A DNA stretch of 17,439 nt, from positions 1 to 17,439 of the forward strand of contig JANPCU010000196.1 in the NCBI GenBank assembly GCA_031431195.1, given 5' to 3'. This document shows, in pieces, positions 1 to 6,208 of this stretch (position 1 is its first letter; every line of letters starts with the position of its first letter). The notes under the pieces are model-generated. The model saw only the letters and a list, made by a program, of their open reading frames with translations, did no database searches and was not told the origin of the DNA. A program made the translations under genes and the position numbers. The stretch is from TH-plancto1 sp031431195. Lineage in GTDB: Bacteria > Planctomycetota > Planctomycetia > Planctomycetales > Planctomycetaceae.

Positions 1-82
1 TCCTGACCCCGCCACCCACGGCCGCCCTCCAGCTGGCCAAGCCACCCTGCCGCAGATCAGATCCCTATTGACATCCAAAACC

Positions 83-218
83 GGCGGGGTGACCCAGACA
101 TCGCTTGGGATGTCTGGGTGGCGGAGCAACGAGAGGGTACGCAGGACCAGCCACTCCGGCAATCCCTCCTATTCCTGCGTCACCCAGACGTTCAAAGCCA
201 CGTCTGGGCCACCCCGCC
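83..218. repeat. Foldback repeat family 1, copy 1 (136 bp)
   Basis: A second copy of this element lies at 1230-1355 in the same orientation. The ends form an inverted repeat: GGCGGGGTGACCCAGAC at 83-99 against GTCTGGGCCACCCCGCC at 202-218, 16 of 17 positions pairing. Three smaller inverted repeats lie within: CCCAGACATC/GATGTCTGGG (93-102 with 109-118), ACGCAGGA/TCCTGCGT (139-146 with 173-180) and CCCAGACGT/ACGTCTGGG (183-191 with 200-208). There is no convincing coding content. It looks like a MITE-like or REP-like element; no mobilising enzyme is present in the window. Confidence 0.85.
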
Positions 219-363
219 ACGGCCCTCGCAAAGCCTCAGACCGTGCCACCCGACCGATTGACGGGGGAGCGTCGCTGAGTAGATTGCAGCCTCCCTCCCT
301 CGTACTCCTGGTCACCCAGCCAAGCAGAGCGATATCTCGCCCACCCTCTCCAAGAAATGACCC

Positions 364-1221
364 ATGAATCCGATCCGCAGTGCCCTGATTGTCTGTGCGT
401 TACTGCTCATCTGGTCTGCGGCTGCGCAGTCAGCTGAGACCGACGCTCCCCAGCCGCCCGAGGGATATGATGTCCGCCGAGAAGGGATCGAACATGGCCA
501 GGTCGAGCTGATTGAATACGAGTCGACCACGGTCGGGATCAAGCGTCGGGCCAAGGTCTACACCCCGCCGGGTTACAACAAGGAGCAGAAGTATCCCGTC
601 CTGTATCTGCTGCACGGCATCGGTGGCGACGAACATGAGTGGACCCGTGGCGGGGCCCCGGATGTGATCCTCGACAATCTTTTGGCCGACAAGCAGATCG
701 TGCCGATGATTGTCGTTCTCCCCAATGGACGAGCGGCCAAAGAGATTACTGCGAGAGATCCCATTCCGAAACAGTCACCCGCGTTTGCGGCATTCGAACA
801 GGATCTGCTCCAAGACCTGATTCCCTTCATCGACAAGACCTACTCCACACAGCCCGACCGGGACTCGCGGGCTCTGGCCGGTCTGTCGATGGGAGGCGGA
901 CAGTCGCTCAACTTCGGGCTCAACAACCTCGACACGTTCGCCTGGGTCGGCGGGTTCTCCTCAGCTCCGAATACCAAGCCCGCCTCGGCACTGATTCAGG
1001 ATGCCGATGCAGCGACCCAGAAGTTAAAGCTGCTGTATGTCGCCTGCGGAGATCAGGACGGGCTGTTCCGGATTAGCCAGGGAGTCCATCGCATGCTCGA
1101 CGAGAAGAAAGTGCCACACCAGTATCTGGTCATCCCGGGCGGGAAGCACGACTTCCAGGTGTGGAAGAGCGATCTCTACCGCTTCTCCCAGCTGTTGTTT
1201 CGAGCGAGCGGTACGCCGTGA
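364..1221 (+). CDS. Secreted alpha/beta-hydrolase esterase (esterase D / PF00756-like)
   Basis: A 285-residue protein with a signal peptide (MNPIRSALIVCALLLIWSAAAQSA), so it probably acts outside the cytoplasmic membrane. The body matches the esterase D / feruloyl-esterase-like alpha/beta-hydrolase family. A KVYTPPGY strand leads into YPVLYLLHGIGGDEHEW, which carries the oxyanion-side HG motif. The nucleophile elbow is GLSMGGG, with Ser175 as the likely catalytic serine. Asp230 or Asp232 in CGDQDG and His262 in GGKHDF would complete the triad. Length and motif order are normal for the family, and it appears intact. The natural ester substrate cannot be told from sequence; related enzymes act on acylated polysaccharides or small esters. 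The ATG at 364 is chosen because it begins the signal peptide. The gene stands alone and is bracketed by two direct copies of repeat family 1. Confidence 0.9.
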   Translation: MNPIRSALIVCALLLIWSAAAQSAETDAPQPPEGYDVRREGIEHGQVELIEYESTTVGIKRRAKVYTPPGYNKEQKYPVLYLLHGIGGDEHEWTRGGAPDVILDNLLADKQIVPMIVVLPNGRAAKEITARDPIPKQSPAFAAFEQDLLQDLIPFIDKTYSTQPDRDSRALAGLSMGGGQSLNFGLNNLDTFAWVGGFSSAPNTKPASALIQDADAATQKLKLLYVACGDQDGLFRISQGVHRMLDEKKVPHQYLVIPGGKHDFQVWKSDLYRFSQLLFRASGTP

Positions 1222-1229
1222 ATGTTCGG

Positions 1230-1355
1230 CCCAGACATCGCTTGGGATGTCTGGGTGGCAGAGCAACGAGAGGGTACGCAGGACCAGCTCACTCCGGCAA
1301 TCCTCCTGTTCCTGCGTCACCCAGACGCTCAAAGCCACGTCTGGGCCACCCCGCC
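1230..1355. repeat. Foldback repeat family 1, copy 2 (126 bp)
   Basis: Direct repeat of 93-218, nearly identical over the full 126 bp, with a handful of substitutions, one inserted base and one deleted base that compensate in length. It starts 8 bp after the esterase stop codon. The right terminal repeat GTCTGGGCCACCCCGCC is intact at 1339-1355. The outer 10 bp of the left terminal repeat seen in copy 1 are absent here. The internal foldbacks are retained. Confidence 0.85.
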
Positions 1356-1392
1356 TTCGAAGGACATGAGGAATGTTGAAAGGATCACGGCC

Positions 1393-1422
1393 TTACACTC
1401 GAACCCTATGCCGAGGTAGAAT
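1393..1422 (+). promoter_or_regulatory. Possible sigma-70-type promoter for the vapBC-like locus
   Basis: TTACAC at 1393-1398, an 18-base spacer, then TAGAAT at 1417-1422. This sits 33 bases upstream of the antitoxin ATG and 18 bases before its AAGGAG ribosome binding site (1440-1445). Inferred from consensus only; planctomycete promoters are poorly characterised. Confidence 0.4.
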
Positions 1423-1454
1423 CGGTACGTGGCTCGAACAAGGAGTTGCCCACG

Positions 1455-1688
1455 ATGATCATGCCTGGACACATCAAGAACGGCGTCGTTGTACTCGACT
1501 CGCCCAATGCTCTGCCCGAAGGCACAGCTGTGCGAGTCGAGGTCGTTTCGCAATTGCCAGCCACAGCCTCGAATCAACAGGTTCAGGCCAAACGAACGGG
1601 TGGGCAGTATGCGGGGCAGATTGTGATGGCTCCCGATTTCGATGAATGGCCCGATGAGATTCAGGCAGCGTTCGGGATGAAACCGTGA
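1455..1688 (+). CDS. Small VapB-like antitoxin (AF2212/DUF104-like N-terminus)
   Basis: A 77-residue protein starting MIMPGHIKNGVVVLDSP, with ALPEGTAVRVEV following. The pattern of a short strand, NGVVVLD, then LPEGT-V-V-V resembles the AF2212/DUF104-like small proteins that often precede PIN-domain toxins in planctomycetes and cyanobacteria. The C-terminal half (about residues 38-77, ending DEWPDEIQAAFGMKP) is the part expected to bind toxin. The ATG at 1455 is preferred because AAGGAG at 1440-1445 lies 9 bases upstream. A TTG at 1446 and an ATG at 1461 are possible but worse placed. The stop overlaps the GTG start of the toxin by sharing bases 1686-1687, a spacing typical of translationally coupled TA pairs. 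The gene is intact although its toxin is broken. Family assignment is by pattern resemblance. Confidence 0.65.
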   Translation: MIMPGHIKNGVVVLDSPNALPEGTAVRVEVVSQLPATASNQQVQAKRTGGQYAGQIVMAPDFDEWPDEIQAAFGMKP

Positions 1689-2045
1689 CGCTTCTGCTCG
1701 ATACGCATACGTTCTCTCTGGTGGATTTCTAATCCCGCCAGCCTGAGCCTCAATGCTCGCGTGGCCATCGAAGAGCCCGCTATTCGCATTCTCCTGAGTA
1801 CCGTGGTGCTGTGGGAGATTGCGATCAAACGCACCATCGGAAAGCTGACAGCCCACGTAAAACCTGGAGACTGCGGTTCAAGACGCAGGGTTCGTATATC
1901 TGCCGATCAGCGAGGCCCTTATCCCTTTTATCACCGCGACCCCTTCGATCGCATGCTGATCGCCCGGACGACCGTCGAGAACGCCACCTTGTTGACTCGT
2001 GATCCGCTCATTCCGCAGTATGGGATCTCGACGATCATTGCCTGA
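1685..2045 (+). pseudogene. Frameshifted PIN-domain toxin (VapC-like) pseudogene
   Basis: Remnant of a VapC-type ribonuclease of about 120-130 residues. The GTG start at 1685 gives VTLLLDTHTF, the first PIN aspartate motif, then reaches a stop at 1730-1732. An extra T near 1715 explains this: without it the frame reads TFLWWISNPASLSLNARVAIEEPA and continues into LLSTVVLWEIAIKRTIGKLTA, which carries the conserved Glu. Near 1855-1860 the match moves to another frame (NLETAVQDAGFVYLPISEA from 1861). It returns to the earlier frame near 1920 with YHRDPFDRMLIA, then LLTRDPLIPQYGISTIIA. At least three frame disruptions are therefore present and a few residues before HRDPF seem lost. A sequencing error could explain one shift but hardly three. 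The remains end 12 bp from the stop of the convergent gene. Confidence 0.85.
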
Positions 2046-2057
2046 TGTCTGTTTGAC

Positions 2058-3161
2058 TCATCGTGCGGAAACAGTCTTCCCTGCGAGTCCGATCTCCTCG
2101 CCCCCCCGCACCGTCAGGGCCACGGGCCGATGGTCGGACGCCCGGGTCCAGAGGTGACGGCAACTGGTGATGTCGACACTGGGGCTCACCCAGGCTTGGT
2201 CGATGGCCAGCACGGGGAGCGGGAGCGGCCAGGTGGCGCGATAGCCCTGCCCCGCGAGGTCGAACGCCAACGCGTACTCGGATCGGAGCGGGGCGAGGAG
2301 GGCGGAGTCGGTCGGTGTATTAAAGTCCCCCAGCACCAGTGTCGACCCACCGGCCAGTGGGGTCACCACCTCGGCCACGTGGGCCAGCGGTTCGCGGCGG
2401 GACCAGAAGGGGTTGGCTTGAATATCGACGATGACCAGGTTCAGCGTTTGCCCGTGGACGGTCGTCGTGATCTGCCGGGCGCGGCTGCCATCCGGGAATT
2501 CGTGGACAGTGGTCTCGCCCGATTCGCCGCGCGTCAGCAGCACGATCCCGGCTCCGAGCAGCGACACTTTGTACCCCGGACAGCCCTGCTGCCAGTGCTG
2601 CCGCGTCTCCTCAGTCCCGATCCCGGCCTCGACGAGTGCGATCACATCCGCATCCCAGCTGCGGACTTCGGCGGTGACATCCTCCCAGCCGCTGTGAATG
2701 CGGCAGGCGTTCCAGAAGACGACCTGCACATCGCTCGATTCGCTCCGGTCGGGCTGAGATCGCCAGTCGTCGGTCCAGACGCCGACGACGAGCAGTGCCG
2801 AGCAAATCGCCCAACGAATGGCCCGCTTGCGCTCCCCGCGCTGAAGCACAGTGAGTGCCAGTGTCACCACCGCCAGCACCGGCAGCGGCAACCCATAATA
2901 CAGCGTCGACAGACCAAACATCTGGTCCCGCACCAGCCGGGCACACACGCCCAAAAACACCACTCCGTACAGACCGCAAACTGTCCAGCTGTGCAGGTGA
3001 CTCGCTAAGGAGCGAACCTCGGCAGGGGGCGGCGTAACAAGGGGAGCAAGGGGAGCAAGGGGAGCAAGGGGAGCAAGGGGAGCAAGGGGTGGGGTCATGA
3101 GGGAAATCGATGAGGAGTCTGCCCGCCCGCTTTCGCACAGGCCGATCTCTTCAGTTTTCAC
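2058..3161 (-). CDS. Membrane-anchored endonuclease/exonuclease/phosphatase-fold protein
   Basis: About 367 residues. An N-terminal region with three hydrophobic stretches (about residues 59-77, 86-106 and 113-130) is followed by an EEP-type catalytic domain (about 145-352). Fold motifs in order: VVFWNACR (Asn151, metal binding), DVIALVEAG (Glu178), LVIVDIQANP, LVLGDFNTP (Asp279, Asn281), AIDQAWVS (Asp321) and SDHRPVAL (Asp343-His344). All expected catalytic positions are present, so a metal-dependent phosphoesterase is likely. Whether it cuts nucleic acid, phospholipid or another phosphodiester is unknown; the topology suggests an extracytoplasmic domain. The start is uncertain. The GTG at 3161 gives the longest protein but has no clear ribosome binding site, and Met22 (ATG at 3098) is an alternative. 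Residues 26-41 are a (Pro-Leu-Ala)n tract encoded by a 9-bp tandem repeat. Confidence 0.8.
   Translation of the reverse strand: MKTEEIGLCESGRADSSSISLMTPPLAPLAPLAPLAPLAPLVTPPPAEVRSLASHLHSWTVCGLYGVVFLGVCARLVRDQMFGLSTLYYGLPLPVLAVVTLALTVLQRGERKRAIRWAICSALLVVGVWTDDWRSQPDRSESSDVQVVFWNACRIHSGWEDVTAEVRSWDADVIALVEAGIGTEETRQHWQQGCPGYKVSLLGAGIVLLTRGESGETTVHEFPDGSRARQITTTVHGQTLNLVIVDIQANPFWSRREPLAHVAEVVTPLAGGSTLVLGDFNTPTDSALLAPLRSEYALAFDLAGQGYRATWPLPLPVLAIDQAWVSPSVDITSCRHLWTRASDHRPVALTVRGGEEIGLAGKTVSAR
3039..3089. repeat. 9-bp tandem repeat, about 5.7 units
   Basis: Five perfect copies of AAGGGGAGC (3039-3083) plus a partial AAGGGG. On the minus strand it encodes repeated Pro-Leu-Ala before the first membrane segment of the EEP-domain protein. 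The unit is a multiple of three, so gain or loss of units does not break the frame. Confidence 0.95.
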
Positions 3162-3389
3162 CGGCCTGCCAGCAATACACGGTCAATACGATCAATTCTC
3201 CGTGAATCGAGGGCAAAACTCCGAACCGTGGGGGTTCTGCCGGTGAGGACGATCATGCCGAGGACACTCCGTTGCTCGACGAAGCAGCGTGGGGCCGGGG
3301 ACAGGGTGACGGGCTTGGCTCGAAACCGGTTCCCGAACTCGGTAGGCTGCCCTGTCCATTTTACGTCAGTCCTCCGTGCGGAGTTGGAG

Positions 3390-4703
3390 ATGTCTCGCTC
3401 ATCGATCCTGTTACTGCTGGTGGCCCTGCCGTTCGCGCTGGTCGCGATCGGTCTCCGCTCTGACATTGCCCCCGCACGGGCCGAAACGCTGGCCGCCTCG
3501 GACCAGCTGCACTGGTATCGGGGGAATATGCACACGCACTCGCACTGGAGTGACGGGGATGACTATCTGGAATCGATCGCGTCGTGGTATCAGAAGGCGG
3601 GTTATCAATTTCTGGTCTTCACGGATCACAATGTGTTGGCCGACAGCGAGCGCTGGGTCGAGATCAAGAAGACCAAGGGGAAGCAGGCGGCATTTGACAA
3701 ACTCCAACAGCAGTTCCCGGAGTGGGTCGAAGAGCGAACTGTAGCAGAGAAGCACGAGGTGCGTCTGCGGCGATTCGATGAAGTCGCAGAGCGTTTCAAC
3801 CAACCCGGCGAGTACCTGCTGATTCAAGGGGAAGAGGTTAGCGATCGGTTGAGCATCAAGATCCCTCTGCACTTCAATGTCAGCAACGTGAAAGAGCTGC
3901 TCACCCCGCGCGGCGGAGACAGCGTCGCTGAGATCATCCAGAACAACGTCGATGCGGCCATCGCCCAGCGTGAGCGGACGGGACAGCCGATGATCATCCA
4001 CCTGAATCACCCGAACTTTGGGTACGCGGTGACGGCGGAGGATCTGATGCGGATTATCGGCGAGCGGTTCTTCGAGATCTACAACGGGCACCCCGGAGTT
4101 CACAACGCGGGAGATCACCAACATGCCGGGTGCGAGCCGATCTGGGACATTGTGCTGACCAAGCGGCTGGCGGAACTGAAACTCTCCGTGATGTATGGTT
4201 TAGCGGTCGATGATGGACACGCCTACCACCACATGCCCAGTCGGGCGGCTGAGCCAGGACGCGGATGGGTGATGGTGCTGGCGAAGGAACTCACGGCGGG
4301 TTCACTCATCGAAGCGCTCGAGGCGGGGCAGTTCTACTCCAGCAGCGGTGTCACGCTGTCGCGGGTCGAGTCGAGCGAACGGGGGTTGTCCATCCAAGTC
4401 GACGCCGTCCCAGGAGAGACGTACACGATTGAGTTCATCGGCACTCGCCGAGGCTACGATCCCGTCGGACAGCCGGTCCTCGACGATCAGGGGACCGAAA
4501 TCCGGACCACGCGCCGATACAGCCCGGAGATCGGTGCCGTGTTGACCACGGTTCAAGGCACACAAGCCCACTACGAGATGACCGGGGATGAGGTCTATGT
4601 CCGCGCCCGCGTCACCTCCAGTGCCCTGCACCCCAATCCCAGCGAGATCGGGGAGCTCCAACGAGCGTGGTGCCAGCCGGTGGTGGGACCGGCGGCTCGG
4701 TGA
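3390..4703 (+). CDS. Exported PHP-like metallohydrolase (CehA/McbA type)
   Basis: A 437-residue protein with a signal peptide (residues 1 to about 31, ending APARA), so it is probably periplasmic or secreted. The mature part begins with a PHP-type metal site: NMHTHSHWSDGDD (His48, His50, Asp55), then LVFTDHNVLADS (Asp79-His80), IQGEEVS (Glu148/149), HFNVSN (His161), HLNHPNF (His204, His207), NGHPGV, and VDDGHAYHH (Asp275, His277). This spacing matches the CehA/McbA family of PHP-superfamily hydrolases. Named members hydrolyse the carbamate ester of carbaryl, but most family members have unknown substrates, so that activity should not be assumed here. The C-terminal ~110 residues are beta-rich. 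The ATG at 3390 is chosen over the longer frame upstream because it starts the signal peptide and GGAG at 3380-3383 is 6 bases away. It is divergent from the EEP gene; the two share a 228-bp upstream region. Confidence 0.85.
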   Translation: MSRSSILLLLVALPFALVAIGLRSDIAPARAETLAASDQLHWYRGNMHTHSHWSDGDDYLESIASWYQKAGYQFLVFTDHNVLADSERWVEIKKTKGKQAAFDKLQQQFPEWVEERTVAEKHEVRLRRFDEVAERFNQPGEYLLIQGEEVSDRLSIKIPLHFNVSNVKELLTPRGGDSVAEIIQNNVDAAIAQRERTGQPMIIHLNHPNFGYAVTAEDLMRIIGERFFEIYNGHPGVHNAGDHQHAGCEPIWDIVLTKRLAELKLSVMYGLAVDDGHAYHHMPSRAAEPGRGWVMVLAKELTAGSLIEALEAGQFYSSSGVTLSRVESSERGLSIQVDAVPGETYTIEFIGTRRGYDPVGQPVLDDQGTEIRTTRRYSPEIGAVLTTVQGTQAHYEMTGDEVYVRARVTSSALHPNPSEIGELQRAWCQPVVGPAAR

Positions 4704-4752
4704 GCTAGCGCGAGTACGCTCCGCTTCGAAGACTTCGCGTCGCGGCTAACGC
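4704..4752. repeat. Imperfect inverted repeat between two genes
   Basis: Directly after the metallohydrolase stop, GCTAGCGCGAGTACGC faces CGCGTCGCGGCTAACGC across a short centre containing CTTCGAAG. Pairing is imperfect and there is no T-run, so a terminator is doubtful. It may be a decayed copy of a dispersed repeat. Confidence 0.35.
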
Positions 4753-4792
4753 GGGCCGATTGCTCTCTGTCGCTCAACTCTCAACGCTCCCC

Positions 4793-5590
4793 ATGATGCC
4801 CGCACCCACCCTCGATGATCGACTTCGTATGCGACAGCGTCCTGCTGGCTCGCCCGTGATGTTCCAGTCGTGGCGGGAGCTATTGTTTCTGCACTGGGAC
4901 TTCCCGGTGGAGCAGATCCAGGCGACGCTCCCGTCCGGACTGCATGTCGACACGTTCGATGGCCAAGCCTGGCTGGGGGTCGTCCCGTTCTGGATGCGGA
5001 ACATCCATCCTCGGTGGCTCCCCGCAGTGCCGGGGATCTCAAACTTTCTGGAGCTGAACCTGCGGACCTATGTGCATGATGATCGCGGGAATTGCGGAGT
5101 GTGGTTCTATTCGCTGGATGCGAATCAGTCACTGGCCGTCTGGGCCGCTCGCCAGTTCTTTCACCTCAATTATCAGCACGCCGTCATGACCAGCACGCGC
5201 GACGACGCCACCGGCTGGATTGGATTTACGTCGCAACGGCGTGGAGCGAGCGCTGACCTGAACTGCCAATTTCGCTACCGCCCCACCACCCCGCCCTGCC
5301 CGGCCGATCCCGGCAGCTTGGAGTTCTTCCTTGTCGAGCGGTACGTCCTCTTCGCTCACTCCCCCAGCGGCCAGATACACACGGGAACCGTGGTTCACGA
5401 TCCGTACCAGATCAGCGAGGTCGAACTCCCGCAGTGGTCGGATTCGCTCCTCCCCCTCAACGGGTTCGACCGCCCGGCCCGCCCGCCGGTCCATGCTGCG
5501 ATGTGCCGAGGCGTCGATGTGGATATCTACCCTCTTGTCCGCCAACCGACACGGCCAGACGAAAGTTGTACCCTACGCAGCGCAGAGTGA
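4793..5590 (+). CDS. YqjF family protein (DUF2071)
   Basis: About 265 residues from the first ATG. It matches the YqjF/DUF2071 family: VMFQSWRELLFLHWDFPVE near the start, then LPSGLHVDTFDGQAWLGVVPFWM, FLELNLRTYV, GVWFYSLDANQSLAVWAAR and FFHLNYQHAVM. It ends with HAAMCRGVDVDIYPL, the usual family C-terminus. No catalytic activity is established for the family. There is no signal peptide or membrane segment, so it is probably cytoplasmic. The start is uncertain: the reading frame is open from a TTG at 4760, ATGs occur at 4793 and 4796, and Met at 4826 would fit family length well. None has a clear Shine-Dalgarno sequence. It lies downstream of the metallohydrolase on the same strand with a short gap and could be co-transcribed; no functional link is evident. 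Confidence 0.8.
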   Translation: MMPAPTLDDRLRMRQRPAGSPVMFQSWRELLFLHWDFPVEQIQATLPSGLHVDTFDGQAWLGVVPFWMRNIHPRWLPAVPGISNFLELNLRTYVHDDRGNCGVWFYSLDANQSLAVWAARQFFHLNYQHAVMTSTRDDATGWIGFTSQRRGASADLNCQFRYRPTTPPCPADPGSLEFFLVERYVLFAHSPSGQIHTGTVVHDPYQISEVELPQWSDSLLPLNGFDRPARPPVHAAMCRGVDVDIYPLVRQPTRPDESCTLRSAE

Positions 5591-5606
5591 GACGTTTCGG
5601 CGAGCG

Positions 5607-5702
5607 GGGTGGCGTCAGCCCCCTGGTTCTGCGGCGAATCCACTATCCGGCTCACGCCGGACGCTCGCCGGAATATCTCATTTCATCCCGCGAAAAGTAG
5701 AG
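5607..5702. repeat. Decayed half copy of repeat family 2, preceded by a short foldback
   Basis: Bases 5647-5702 align with 11218-11273, the right end of repeat family 2, at roughly three quarters identity. They share CCGGCTCACGCCGG, GCTCGCC, TCTCATTT and CCGCG in order. The left half of the element is missing. Just before it, GGGGTGGCGTCAGCCCCC (5607-5624) is a separate small foldback with a GTCA loop. The block starts 16 bp after the DUF2071 stop codon. Confidence 0.6.
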
Positions 5703-5830
5703 ACGCATTTATCGAGCAGATCATGACTCGTTGGCCCCGAAGCCGTGACGGCTGAGTCGAGACAGCGTAGACTCACTGATGACTTGCCCCATCATGATCG
5801 AACCCGACTTGTGGTTCGGGAGATTGCCCG

Positions 5831-6058
5831 ATGCGAATGCTGACCGGTGCCATACTGCTGCTCGCAGCGGAGCAGGCGTACGCCCACTCCAATCTGGTTC
5901 AATTCCCCAATCACATCGAAGCACGAACGGTTCTGATTCCCGCATCGCTGCTGCTGCTGGGACTCGGAACGGTGATGCTGGTCTGGGGAGTCTGGACCGA
6001 GGGGCGAAAGGGGCACTGCCCGCCGACCGCAACATCCCACCCCGCCAAGGCCGAGTAG
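5831..6058 (+). CDS. Small membrane protein of unknown function
   Basis: A 75-residue protein I do not recognise. The first 18 residues (MRMLTGAILLLAAEQAYA) look like a signal peptide with an AYA cleavage site. A 13-residue segment follows, then one strong hydrophobic helix (about residues 33-54, VLIPASLLLLGLGTVMLVWGVW) and a short polar tail with a single Cys63 in GRKGHC. The ATG at 5831 is supported by GGGAG at 5818-5822, 8 bases upstream. This start context and the hydrophobic pattern are the main reasons to accept it as real. A short inverted repeat, CGAACC/GGTTCG (5800-5819), overlaps the ribosome binding site and might affect translation. Flanked by repeats upstream and the TPR/FG-GAP gene downstream. 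Confidence 0.55.
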   Translation: MRMLTGAILLLAAEQAYAHSNLVQFPNHIEARTVLIPASLLLLGLGTVMLVWGVWTEGRKGHCPPTATSHPAKAE

Positions 6059-6096
6059 CCTCTTGATTTTCTCGCCGGCGAATGGTGAGTGATCGA

Positions 6097-6123
6097 GGAC
6101 CAGTGGAATGCACTCACTGGTCC
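6097..6123 (+). promoter_or_regulatory. Leader hairpin upstream of the TPR/FG-GAP gene
   Basis: GGACCAGTG (6097-6105) pairs perfectly with CACTGGTCC (6115-6123) across 9 bases. A second small hairpin, GGACC-TGGG-GGTCC, follows at about 6134-6147. Because GGACC/GGTCC occurs in both, alternative pairing between the two is possible. There is no T-run, so it is not a classic terminator. It lies between the small membrane protein gene and the ATG at 6209. Function is unknown. Confidence 0.4.
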
Positions 6124-6208
6124 ATGCCGCCCGGACCTGGGGGTCCAGGCGACGGTCAGTTTCCACGAGCCGCTCACCATCGACGACACACTGGATCAAG
6201 GCGGCACG

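Noticed and set aside
258..286. Possible promoter before the esterase (TTGACG, 17 bases, AGATTG)
   Set aside because: The -10 match is poor and one good -35 hexamer alone is expected by chance in a stretch this long.
2130..3008. 292-codon plus-strand open frame opposite the EEP-domain gene
   Set aside because: The minus-strand frame carries all catalytic motifs of the EEP fold. The plus-strand translation is low in hydrophobic residues and shows no domain.
6089..6208. Extended GTG start for the TPR/FG-GAP protein
   Set aside because: The extra 40 residues span two hairpins and place the membrane helix far from the N-terminus. The ATG at 6209 has a better ribosome binding site and a normal signal-anchor layout.
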